Below are positions 1 through 5,347 of a stretch of 8,640 nucleotides of DNA, one piece after another (within the stretch, counting starts at the first letter, position 1; each line of letters starts with the position of its first letter). Source of the stretch: Candidatus Pacearchaeota archaeon (lineage in GTDB: Archaea > Nanobdellota > Nanobdellia > Pacearchaeales > GW2011-AR1); contig JACQLJ010000038.1 of assembly GCA_016234065.1 (NCBI GenBank), positions 1 to 8,640 on the forward strand, written 5' to 3'. The position numbers were made by a program, and so were the translations under genes. A model generated the notes under the pieces. The model did not search any database. It saw nothing but the letters and a program-made list of their open reading frames with translations, and was not told the DNA's origin.

Positions 1-2
1 AA

Positions 3-911
3 TTATTTTATAAAATTATTTATTGGCTGCAAAACAAACTTCGGCCTTGCAAATATTTCCCCTTCATTTATGATTTGATACACCCCTATAAATCTTTTTT
101 CTGAGAAGACACATATGACTTCGCTTTTGCCAAATTTCTGCGTTTTATTCAAGTAGTTTTTCAAAACAGGTTTTCCAGTGAATAAATTTCCTAAGTTTTC
201 TTCCTTTACCTCAACAACAGGATGTAATTCTGAAATGATTTCTGCAGGAATTAAAGTTTTTCTTAATGGTTCTTCATGCCCTTTCTTATAATCATCAACA
301 GCTTTTTCAAGATAATATAGGTTTACAGAAGGATATTCTTTATCATTCTCTCTAAAAATCCCTGCTTTGATTCTTCTTAACTCTAACATGTGCATTCCTA
401 TGTTCATATATTTTCCTAAATCATCAATAAGTTTTCTTATGTAGGTCCCGCCCTGAACTTCTGTTCTGAATAAAATATCCTCTCCATGTTCTTCCAGCAA
501 TTCAAATGATTTTATCTCTCTTTCCCTTTCCTCTCTTTTAACACGTGATTTTTTTGGCGGGGTTTGTTTTATTTTTCCTAAGAATTTTTCTTTTATTGCT
601 TCTTTGATTTTTTCCAAAGAAACTTCTTGATGTGTCCTCATTATTCCTACATATTCTTTGTCTTCGCCTAAAAAATATCCTGTTAATTTACACGCCCTAT
701 TCAAGGCAATTGGCAGAACTCCTGTAACTTTTGGATCAAGTGTTCCAAAGTGACTTGTTTTTTTCACTCCAAAATCGTTGAGAGTTTTCCTGACAAAGTC
801 GGAAACATCAAAACTCGTAGGATTTGTTGGTTTGTCTATGTTTATTATGGAAAATTCCAGTAATTCTTTGATTGTTTTTTCTTTCTTGATTTTTTCAATG
901 TCAATTTTCAT
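3..911 (-). CDS. cbf5: Cbf5/TruB-family tRNA/rRNA pseudouridine synthase, short form with PUA domain
   Basis: Predicted to convert uridine to pseudouridine in rRNA (as catalytic subunit of H/ACA ribonucleoproteins) and possibly at tRNA U55. Visible in the 302-residue protein: the TruB catalytic motif GTLDPKVTG at 56-64 with catalytic Asp59; a QTPPKKSRVKR segment at about 116-126 matching the family's Q-PP-SAVKR motif; GTYIRKL at 155-161; and a C-terminal PUA-like domain from about residue 229 (HPVVEV...) to the end. Archaeal Cbf5 is usually nearer 330-340 residues, so this copy is short, mainly in the PUA region. The start ATG (909-911) overlaps the stop of the upstream glycosylase gene in an ATGA, implying translational coupling. 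The PUA domain and archaeal context favour Cbf5 over bacterial-type TruB. Family assignment is firm; dependence on guide RNA is inferred. Confidence 0.88.
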   Translation of the reverse strand: MKIDIEKIKKEKTIKELLEFSIINIDKPTNPTSFDVSDFVRKTLNDFGVKKTSHFGTLDPKVTGVLPIALNRACKLTGYFLGEDKEYVGIMRTHQEVSLEKIKEAIKEKFLGKIKQTPPKKSRVKREEREREIKSFELLEEHGEDILFRTEVQGGTYIRKLIDDLGKYMNIGMHMLELRRIKAGIFRENDKEYPSVNLYYLEKAVDDYKKGHEEPLRKTLIPAEIISELHPVVEVKEENLGNLFTGKPVLKNYLNKTQKFGKSEVICVFSEKRFIGVYQIINEGEIFARPKFVLQPINNFIK

Positions 912-1447
912 ATTTTACTAACAAATTTGTTATTTTTTATATAAAACCTTAATTTTTCCGGCAAATCCTTGCTCAAGCCAATTCTAAAAGCATTAACAAT
1001 TTCAAATCTTTCTTTTTTATTATATTCAAGCCATAAATCATTCTGCTCAAAGATATTCTCTTTGTGAAAATGTTTGGTTATTCCAAGAGATTTGGTTAAT
1101 AAGCCAGGACCAGAGCAGTTTGAATCAAAATTCAATGGTTCTAATGCTCTTAGCAGAACGGCCTCGGCTTTTCCCTCTTTATTTGTTACAAAATTCACAA
1201 GCCAATTATTATGAACTCCATAAACTAAGATTGTTCCTGCAGGCATTAACATGGTTTTTCTTAAATCTCCATTCTGCCTTGCTCTTGAGCCAGGGTCATT
1301 TTCATCAAGATAGGCCTCTGTTTCAACTATTTTAGCCATTAAAATCCTACCATTTAATTTCCTGACTAAAATTTTCCCCAATAATTCTTTGGCGACGTAT
1401 CTTGCGTCTTTTGAGAAAAATTCCCTTCCTAATTTATTCAAACTCAT
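908..1447 (-). CDS. 3-methyladenine DNA glycosylase, AAG/MPG family
   Basis: Excises alkylated purines such as 3-methyladenine and hypoxanthine from DNA, the first step of base excision repair. The 179-residue protein shows the AAG core: VETEAY at 41-46, where the second Glu (Glu44) corresponds to the catalytic Glu of human AAG; MPAGTILVY at 68-76; LLRALEPL at 98-105 with the conserved Arg100; SGPGLLTKSLGI; and the C-terminal LRFYIKNN that matches the human LRFYVRG. Odd point: where human and bacterial enzymes carry a His after the ETEAYL segment (His136 in human), this protein reads DPGSRA, with Arg55 there. I chose the ATG at 1445-1447 rather than the TTG at 1448-1450 because a TATA-like box lies about 25 bases upstream of the ATG. 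It is first in a two-gene operon with cbf5 and is divergent from endonuclease III. Confidence 0.88.
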   Translation of the reverse strand: MSLNKLGREFFSKDARYVAKELLGKILVRKLNGRILMAKIVETEAYLDENDPGSRARQNGDLRKTMLMPAGTILVYGVHNNWLVNFVTNKEGKAEAVLLRALEPLNFDSNCSGPGLLTKSLGITKHFHKENIFEQNDLWLEYNKKERFEIVNAFRIGLSKDLPEKLRFYIKNNKFVSKI

Positions 1448-1450
1448 CAA

Positions 1451-1480
1451 AATAAAACATTTAAACTCTTTAAAATTCTA
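1451..1480. promoter_or_regulatory. Compact divergent promoter with interlocked TATA-like boxes
   Basis: The starts of the AAG gene (1447, minus) and endonuclease III gene (1487, plus) are only 39 bases apart. The gap holds two copies of TTTAAA, at 1460-1465 and 1469-1474, separated by CTC. The left copy is centred about 25 bases before the plus-strand ATG and the right copy about 25 bases before the minus-strand ATG. This is the spacing expected for leaderless archaeal transcripts. Each gene's box therefore lies on the far side of the other's. Promoter function is inferred from position only. Confidence 0.5.
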
Positions 1481-1486
1481 TTGAAA

Positions 1487-2098
1487 ATGAATTCCAAAAG
1501 GGCATTAAAGCACTTAAAGATTCTTTCAAAAAATCCAAAAGAGATGCGCCTTGCGGCGGAGGATTGGAAAAATAATTTTGAGATTCTTATTTCTACAATA
1601 ATGTCTGCAAGAACAAGGGACGAAGTGACAATTCCTACAGCAGAAAAATTATTCAAAGTTTATTTTAGCGCAAAAACTTTGGGAAGCGCTAATCTTAAAG
1701 AAGTTATGGAAATAGTGAAGCCGATAAATTTTTACAAAACAAAATCAAAGAACATAATTGCCTGCGCAAAAATGCTACATGAAGAATATAAAGATAAAGT
1801 TCCAATAACAATTGAAGAATTAATTAAACTCCCTGGAGTTGGAAGAAAAACAGCGAATGTATTTATTTCTGAATTAGGTCGTGATGGGCTTGCTGTAGAC
1901 ACACATGTTTCATACATATCTCAAAAACTCGGCTGGACGAAAAACCAGAATCCAAGGAAAATTGAGGAGGACTTAAAAAAGCTTTTCCAAAAAAAATATT
2001 GGAATAAGATAAATGGGGTATTGGTTAGGTTTGGAAAGACACATACTAGTAAAAGGGAGAAAGATAGATTACTTAAGGAAATAAAAAGAATTAAATAA
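1487..2098 (+). CDS. nth: Endonuclease III-like DNA glycosylase/AP lyase lacking the Fe-S ligands
   Basis: Removes oxidised pyrimidines from DNA and cleaves the abasic site. The 203-residue protein has the helix-hairpin-helix LPGVGRKTANVF at 115-126 with catalytic Lys121 and the catalytic Asp138 in AVDTHV, matching E. coli Lys120 and Asp138. The early helix ILISTIMSARTRDE carries Arg where the common form has Gln. Unlike most family members it has no Cys-x6-Cys-x2-Cys-x5-Cys cluster: after RFGKTHTSKRE the chain runs through a short basic tail (ends KEIKRIK) with no cysteine, so it should not bind a 4Fe-4S cluster. The ATG at 1487 is preferred over an in-frame TTG at 1481 because of the TATA-like box 25 bases upstream. 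It leads a four-gene plus-strand operon; the Nudix gene follows after 20 bases. Confidence 0.9.
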   Translation: MNSKRALKHLKILSKNPKEMRLAAEDWKNNFEILISTIMSARTRDEVTIPTAEKLFKVYFSAKTLGSANLKEVMEIVKPINFYKTKSKNIIACAKMLHEEYKDKVPITIEELIKLPGVGRKTANVFISELGRDGLAVDTHVSYISQKLGWTKNQNPRKIEEDLKKLFQKKYWNKINGVLVRFGKTHTSKREKDRLLKEIKRIK

Positions 2099-2118
2099 TT
2101 GAGATTGGGTTTATTTGC

Positions 2119-2622
2119 ATGGCTTTTGAATATAACTGGAAAAATAATGAAGCAAATTTTGGGCCACCAGTTTCTAGACAAGTTGATGGCGGGCTGCATA
2201 TCACTTTTGAAATAGTATTAAAAAAAGATGGAAAATATATTGGACTAAGAAGACAAAGCATTCCTGGGCATGAGTCCCCTCCGAATTCTGAAAAACACCT
2301 AGGGGGAATGCTTTTTTTCTGCCACAATTTAATCAGATATGGCGAATCTGTTGAAGATTGTGTTAAAAGAATTGTTAAGGAACAAACAGGGGTTGATGTA
2401 AGAAGTTTAAAGATTGCTGAAATAGATTCTTCTCTACAAGAAAAAGATGACCAATGGGCATTTACTCCTTATGTAATAGCTGAATTAAGTGACTGGCCAA
2501 AAAAAGGTTTGTATGGAAATGAAATAACAGAAGTGGTGACTTTTACAAAAAATAATGCTCCAGAAGATTTTGGTTGGTGGAGTAAAAAAGAATTGGAAGA
2601 TTTCTTAAATAAGTTTGATTAA
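2119..2622 (+). CDS. Divergent Nudix-family protein
   Basis: A Nudix fold protein of 167 residues; typical members hydrolyse nucleoside diphosphates linked to another moiety. A Nudix box is recognisable at about residues 75-92 (GESVEDC...KEQTGV), following GGML at 62-65. It departs from the consensus REUxEExGU: the first Glu is Ile85 and the last Glu is Gln89, leaving only Glu88 of the usual three in this helix. Metal binding and hydrolysis may be weakened or lost. A strand-rich N-terminal half with IGLRRQSIPG precedes the box, and WW-KKELEDFL near the C-terminus is typical of Nudix endings. It sits 20 bases after endonuclease III and one base before the C39-like peptidase gene, so it is part of that operon. 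A sanitising role for damaged nucleotides would fit the neighbours but is inference; the substrate is unknown. Confidence 0.7.
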   Translation: MAFEYNWKNNEANFGPPVSRQVDGGLHITFEIVLKKDGKYIGLRRQSIPGHESPPNSEKHLGGMLFFCHNLIRYGESVEDCVKRIVKEQTGVDVRSLKIAEIDSSLQEKDDQWAFTPYVIAELSDWPKKGLYGNEITEVVTFTKNNAPEDFGWWSKKELEDFLNKFD

Positions 2623-2623
2623 A

Positions 2624-3133
2624 ATGAAAAATCTTTCAGTTCCATTAATGAAGCAGGGACAAAATGAATGCGGACCAACTGCCTTGAATATGGTTCTTAA
2701 TTATCTTGGTGAAAACTTTTCTATAGAAAATATTGTTGATGGTATTGGGGGAATTAAAAGTTACGGAATTGAAACGATCAAACTGGCTGAGTTTGCTAAG
2801 AAGCTTGGTTTTAAGGTTATATGTTACTCTTATAATGAAAAATTATCACAAGGAAAGTTTGAAATAAAAAAGCCCAGTAAAAAAAATATTCTAAAATTTC
2901 TTAATCAAGGAACACCCATTATATTGGCTGTGAGGTCTTACTTATTATTTGATGAAGAACCTTCGGAAGAAGGACATTTTATTGTTCTTGTTGGTTATGA
3001 AAACAATAAGTTCACATATAATGATCCTTATGACGGGAAACAAAAAAATATTGATGAAGATAAATTAATGAAAGCGCTAGAGGAAAACTCCCTAGATTCA
3101 AGTGCTTATCTCTTAATTATAAAACCAAAATGA
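2624..3133 (+). CDS. C39-like papain-fold cysteine peptidase
   Basis: Likely a small cytoplasmic cysteine protease or related papain-fold protein (peptidase C39 group). In the 169-residue form the catalytic triad is readable: Cys16 in NECGPTAL, His118 in EGHFIVLVGY, and Asp134 in YNDPYDG. Gln11 or Gln13 just before the Cys could form the oxyanion hole. There is no signal peptide, transmembrane segment or transporter domain, so it is unlike the peptidases fused to bacteriocin exporters. The ATG at 2624 lies one base after the Nudix stop; a TTG at 2615 would add three residues and overlap that gene, and is less likely. Its stop overlaps the next start in an ATGA. Its presence inside a DNA-repair operon is unexplained; the substrate is unknown. 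Confidence 0.75.
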   Translation: MKNLSVPLMKQGQNECGPTALNMVLNYLGENFSIENIVDGIGGIKSYGIETIKLAEFAKKLGFKVICYSYNEKLSQGKFEIKKPSKKNILKFLNQGTPIILAVRSYLLFDEEPSEEGHFIVLVGYENNKFTYNDPYDGKQKNIDEDKLMKALEENSLDSSAYLLIIKPK

Positions 3134-3768
3134 CATTTCAATCAATTATTGAATTAGTTGAAAATCTCAAGAAAAAGCCAATAAGAAATATAATTGATTT
3201 GAGAATGCAGGAATTTGAGGATTTAGGGAAAAAAAATAACGATGACATATTCAAGGAATTATGCTTTTGCCTTACAACTGCAAATTTTTCAGCTCATGGC
3301 GGAATAAAAATCCAAAATGCGATTAAAGAGGGATTTATGCATTTGCCAGAAGAAGAATTGGCAAAAAAACTTGCTGAACTTGGACATAGGTTTCCTAATG
3401 CAAGGGCAAAATTTATTTGTGGTGCTAGGATTCACATTAAAAACATAAAAGAAAATCTGCAATCATTTAAAGATGATAAGCAAGCACGCTCTTGGGTAAA
3501 AGAAAACGTAAAAGGGTTGGGAATGAAAGAGGCAAGCCATTTTTTAAGAAACATTGGCTACAAAAATCTCGCAATAATTGATTTTCATATTGTTGATTTA
3601 CTGGTAAAACATGGAGTAATTGAAGCGCAAAAATCAAAATCCCTAACAGAGAAAAAATATCTTGAAATTGAAAATATCTTGAATAAGATTGCGCAAGCAA
3701 CTAATACAAATTTGGGTGAGTTAGATTTATATTTGTGGTATGAAGAAACGGGAAAAGTGTTGAAGTGA
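3130..3768 (+). CDS. ogg: 8-oxoguanine DNA glycosylase/AP lyase, archaeal Ogg2 type
   Basis: Recognises and excises 8-oxoguanine opposite cytosine and nicks the abasic site. The 212-residue length matches the small Ogg2 family. The helix-hairpin-helix region reads GLGMKEASHFLRN at 129-141, with Lys133 as the Schiff-base lysine, followed by Asp151 in IIDFHIVDLL. The chain ends in lysine (Lys212, after TGKVL); a C-terminal lysine is known in Ogg2 enzymes to help distinguish 8-oxoguanine from guanine, so this feature supports both the family and an intact 3' end. The start ATG overlaps the C39-like stop (ATGA). It is last in the nth operon and convergent with rpl31e, with only four bases between the two stop codons. 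Confidence 0.9.
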   Translation: MTFQSIIELVENLKKKPIRNIIDLRMQEFEDLGKKNNDDIFKELCFCLTTANFSAHGGIKIQNAIKEGFMHLPEEELAKKLAELGHRFPNARAKFICGARIHIKNIKENLQSFKDDKQARSWVKENVKGLGMKEASHFLRNIGYKNLAIIDFHIVDLLVKHGVIEAQKSKSLTEKKYLEIENILNKIAQATNTNLGELDLYLWYEETGKVLK

Positions 3769-3772
3769 GTTG

Positions 3773-4327
3773 TTACTTCTGCAAAGCCATTCTTTTTTGC
3801 CTCTTAGGGGCTTTAGATTGTTTTGTTTCATGCTTCATTTTCTTTGCCGTCTCTTTCTCTAATTTCATCGTTTCCTGAGCAGATGTCTTTTCTTTTTCCT
3901 TAGATTCTTCTGTTTTTTCGCCTTCTTCATGTTTGTGCTTATGTTTCTCTTCAACAACTTTCTTTTTTCCTTCAGAAACTTCTTTGGCTTTTTGTTCCCT
4001 TTTTTCTATTCTTGCTTTTTTGAACTTCAGCTTTTCATCCATTTCTGACAACTCAACTATGACAATTTCTCCTTGTTTTACTGCTTTTATCTTTATTTTT
4101 GCAGGCGGTTTTTTTATTCCTCTAGCCCATATCTGCTCGTTAAGATATTTGTCAATTTTTATCTTTTTTAAGTCCCTATCATAAATTTTCATATGCCTAG
4201 CTAAAAATTCTTTTATTGTCTTAATAGCTTTCTTGGCTCTTTTGTATCTTGGAACTCTGTTTAGCTTTTCTCTCATTGGAATAGTGTATTCTCTTTCAAT
4301 AAAATTATCTTGTTTTTCTTCAGCCAT
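3773..4327 (-). CDS. rpl31e: Large ribosomal subunit protein eL31 with long charged tail
   Basis: Ribosomal protein eL31, located near the polypeptide exit tunnel of the archaeal large subunit. The core spans about residues 8-98: FIEREYTIPMRE, then RAKKAIKTIKEFLARHMK, VDKYLNEQIWARG-like text (here IDKYLNEQIWARGI) and KPPAKIKIKA. Archaeal eL31 is usually about 80-95 residues; this protein has 184. Residues from about 105 to the end form a low-complexity Lys/Glu-rich extension containing KHKHKHEEGEK and ending RQKRMALQK, probably disordered or helical and RNA-contacting. It is the last gene of the minus-strand translation operon in this window, 48 bases after rpl39e and tail-to-tail with ogg. 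The usual archaeal downstream neighbours (eIF6, L18a/LX) are not present here. Confidence 0.9.
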   Translation of the reverse strand: MAEEKQDNFIEREYTIPMREKLNRVPRYKRAKKAIKTIKEFLARHMKIYDRDLKKIKIDKYLNEQIWARGIKKPPAKIKIKAVKQGEIVIVELSEMDEKLKFKKARIEKREQKAKEVSEGKKKVVEEKHKHKHEEGEKTEESKEKEKTSAQETMKLEKETAKKMKHETKQSKAPKRQKRMALQK

Positions 4328-4375
4328 TATGAAATTTGCTCGCAGATTTTATTTTGAAGATTTGTCATTTTGATT

Positions 4376-4579
4376 TTATCCGAAATGTGATTTCCTCTGC
4401 CTTCTAGGTTTAATGTGAAGTTTTGTCCTTCTCCATGAATGTCTCTGTCTTGTTATAACAGAAGGATGAATTCTCTTTCCAGCGCCAAATTTTTTTATAA
4501 TAGTCCATATTGGCGCCCATCTTGTCCTTCTGGAATACTTGGCAAGTTTTGTTTTTTTGGCTTGATTTTTTATTCCCAT
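4376..4579 (-). CDS. rpl39e: Large ribosomal subunit protein eL39, extended
   Basis: Small basic protein lining the exit tunnel of the large ribosomal subunit. The 67 residues contain the eL39 landmarks: an N-terminal KKTKLAKYSRRTRWAPIW and a later SWRRTKLHI that matches the family's HWRRSKLKV end. Compared with the usual roughly 51 residues, there is an inserted stretch around 32-47 (GAGKRIHPSVIT...) and a C-terminal KPRRQRKSHFG. It starts one base after the S19e stop codon, so the two are almost certainly co-translated. The eL39 identity is clear from the two ends and the operon position; the insert is probably lineage-specific. Confidence 0.85.
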   Translation of the reverse strand: MGIKNQAKKTKLAKYSRRTRWAPIWTIIKKFGAGKRIHPSVITRQRHSWRRTKLHIKPRRQRKSHFG

Positions 4580-4580
4580 T

Positions 4581-5000
4581 TTACTTTATACTTTCCATAA
4601 ATTTAATTCCTTTCTCAGTCAATCTTCTTCCTGATTTTGCTTTTGAGCTTCTCTGTGGCTTGAAGATTTCAGTGAAGCCCGCTTTGTCTGATTGCTGCAG
4701 AATCACACGGATTATTTTTCCGCTGCCTTTTCTGAATTCCTCTGGTCTTACTCCGCGGTTTTTCTTGCTCCCATATTTTGTCCTTAGCCGATTTACACCG
4801 ACTAATTTATTTTTATAAATTTGCTTGAGTATGCTCGCCGCTCTTTTATGCCAAAAATCAGCGTCCTCAATAGGCCTTTCTTTGCTTGGAGATGACTTCA
4901 CAAAATCAACCCAATCTGGCTTTTTGAATTCAGGAATTTTTTTCAGCGCTTCAGCTAATTTTATATTATATTCTGTCTGGTCAAAATCATATACTGCCAT
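4581..5000 (-). CDS. rps19e: Small ribosomal subunit protein eS19
   Basis: Archaeal/eukaryotic ribosomal protein eS19, which binds the head of the small subunit and is needed for 16S/18S rRNA maturation in eukaryotes. The 139-residue length is normal. Recognisable blocks are DFWHKRAASILKQIY at 48-62, GVNRLRTKYG at 68-77, RGVRPEEFRKGSGKIIR at 82-98, LQQSDKAGF at 101-109 and GRRLTEKG at 124-131. The start ATG follows directly on a predicted structured RNA leader (5004-5059), and a separate TATA-like box lies upstream, so it may have its own transcript as well as read-through from the NFACT-R/YhbY genes. The PDCD5-like gene that often follows S19e in archaea is absent here. Confidence 0.95.
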   Translation of the reverse strand: MAVYDFDQTEYNIKLAEALKKIPEFKKPDWVDFVKSSPSKERPIEDADFWHKRAASILKQIYKNKLVGVNRLRTKYGSKKNRGVRPEEFRKGSGKIIRVILQQSDKAGFTEIFKPQRSSKAKSGRRLTEKGIKFMESIK

Positions 5001-5003
5001 TTT

Positions 5004-5059
5004 GTTTTAGGCACGCTTTTCAGCGTTAGAACAACTCTAAAAGTCGTTTAACCTAAAAC
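5004..5059 (-). promoter_or_regulatory. Predicted three-way-junction RNA in the rps19e leader
   Basis: Reading the minus strand, GTTTTAGG (5059-5052) is complementary to CCTAAAAC (5011-5004), giving an 8-bp closing stem P1. Inside are two hairpins. P2 pairs AACGACT (5048-5042) with AGTTGTT (5036-5030), seven pairs including one G-U, with loop TTTAG. P3 pairs ACGCT (5026-5022) with AGCGT (5017-5013) around a GAAA tetraloop. Junction linkers are 1-3 bases. The element ends three bases before the rps19e ATG, and a TATA-like box upstream would start transcription near its 5' edge. Folding was done by eye; no known RNA family was recognised. A ribosomal-protein autoregulatory leader is a reasonable guess, not shown. 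Confidence 0.5.
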
Positions 5060-5075
5060 CAAAGAATGAAGTTAG

Positions 5076-5086
5076 TTTATAAAATT
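5076..5086 (-). promoter_or_regulatory. TATA-like box upstream of rps19e
   Basis: On the minus strand AATTTTATAAA occurs in the 98-base gap between the YhbY stop and the S19e start. A start site about 25 bases downstream would fall near 5052-5060, at the first bases of the predicted three-way-junction leader. This suggests an internal promoter giving an S19e-L39e-L31e transcript. Inferred from position and composition only. Confidence 0.4.
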
Positions 5087-5098
5087 ATCTCTATGTCT

Positions 5099-5347
5099 TT
5101 ATTCTCTCACGAGTTTTCTCCATTTCTTTATTACTATTGTGAATCCAATAACTCTCGCTGTATAATTCTTCCCTAGTTTGTTCAAAATTTCATCTGACAT
5201 TTTTCTTATTTGCTCTTTGTCTCTTGTTCTGCTTTTTAACACAGAAACTTTTACATTCTCATGATTTTTGAAATGGTTTTTCAAGGTCTGGATGAAATTT
5301 TCAGTAACACCACTTTTTCCAACTTGGATATTTGCGAGTTTAAACAT
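5099..5347 (-). CDS. YhbY/CRM-domain RNA-binding protein
   Basis: Single CRM (YhbY-type) RNA-binding domain. Bacterial YhbY associates with pre-50S ribosomes, and plant CRM proteins act in intron splicing; archaeal members are standalone and probably work in ribosome assembly. With the ATG at 5345-5347 the protein has 82 residues: FKLANIQVGKSGVTENFI near the N-terminus holds the domain's GKxG loop, followed by VKVSVLKSRTRDKEQ and the C-terminal strand ARVIGFTIVIKKW. A TTG at 5368 would add seven residues and overlap the upstream gene further, so the ATG is preferred; it already overlaps the NFACT-R gene by eight bases, implying coupling. It lies just upstream of rps19e, an arrangement common in archaea. 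Confidence 0.85.
   Translation of the reverse strand: MFKLANIQVGKSGVTENFIQTLKNHFKNHENVKVSVLKSRTRDKEQIRKMSDEILNKLGKNYTARVIGFTIVIKKWRKLVRE

Noticed and set aside
1481..1489. TTG at 1481 as start of endonuclease III; likewise TTG starts at 1450 (AAG), 2615 (C39-like) and 5368 (YhbY).
   Set aside because: In each case an in-frame ATG lies 3-21 bases downstream, family homology begins after it, and the promoter spacing or gene overlap fits the ATG better.
5004..5059. The structured S19e leader as an H/ACA guide RNA, since an ACA follows the closing stem.
   Set aside because: The ACA overlaps the last pair of the stem, the fold is a three-way junction without an internal pseudouridylation pocket, and the 14-16-base position upstream of ACA falls in a tetraloop. 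No kink-turn is visible.
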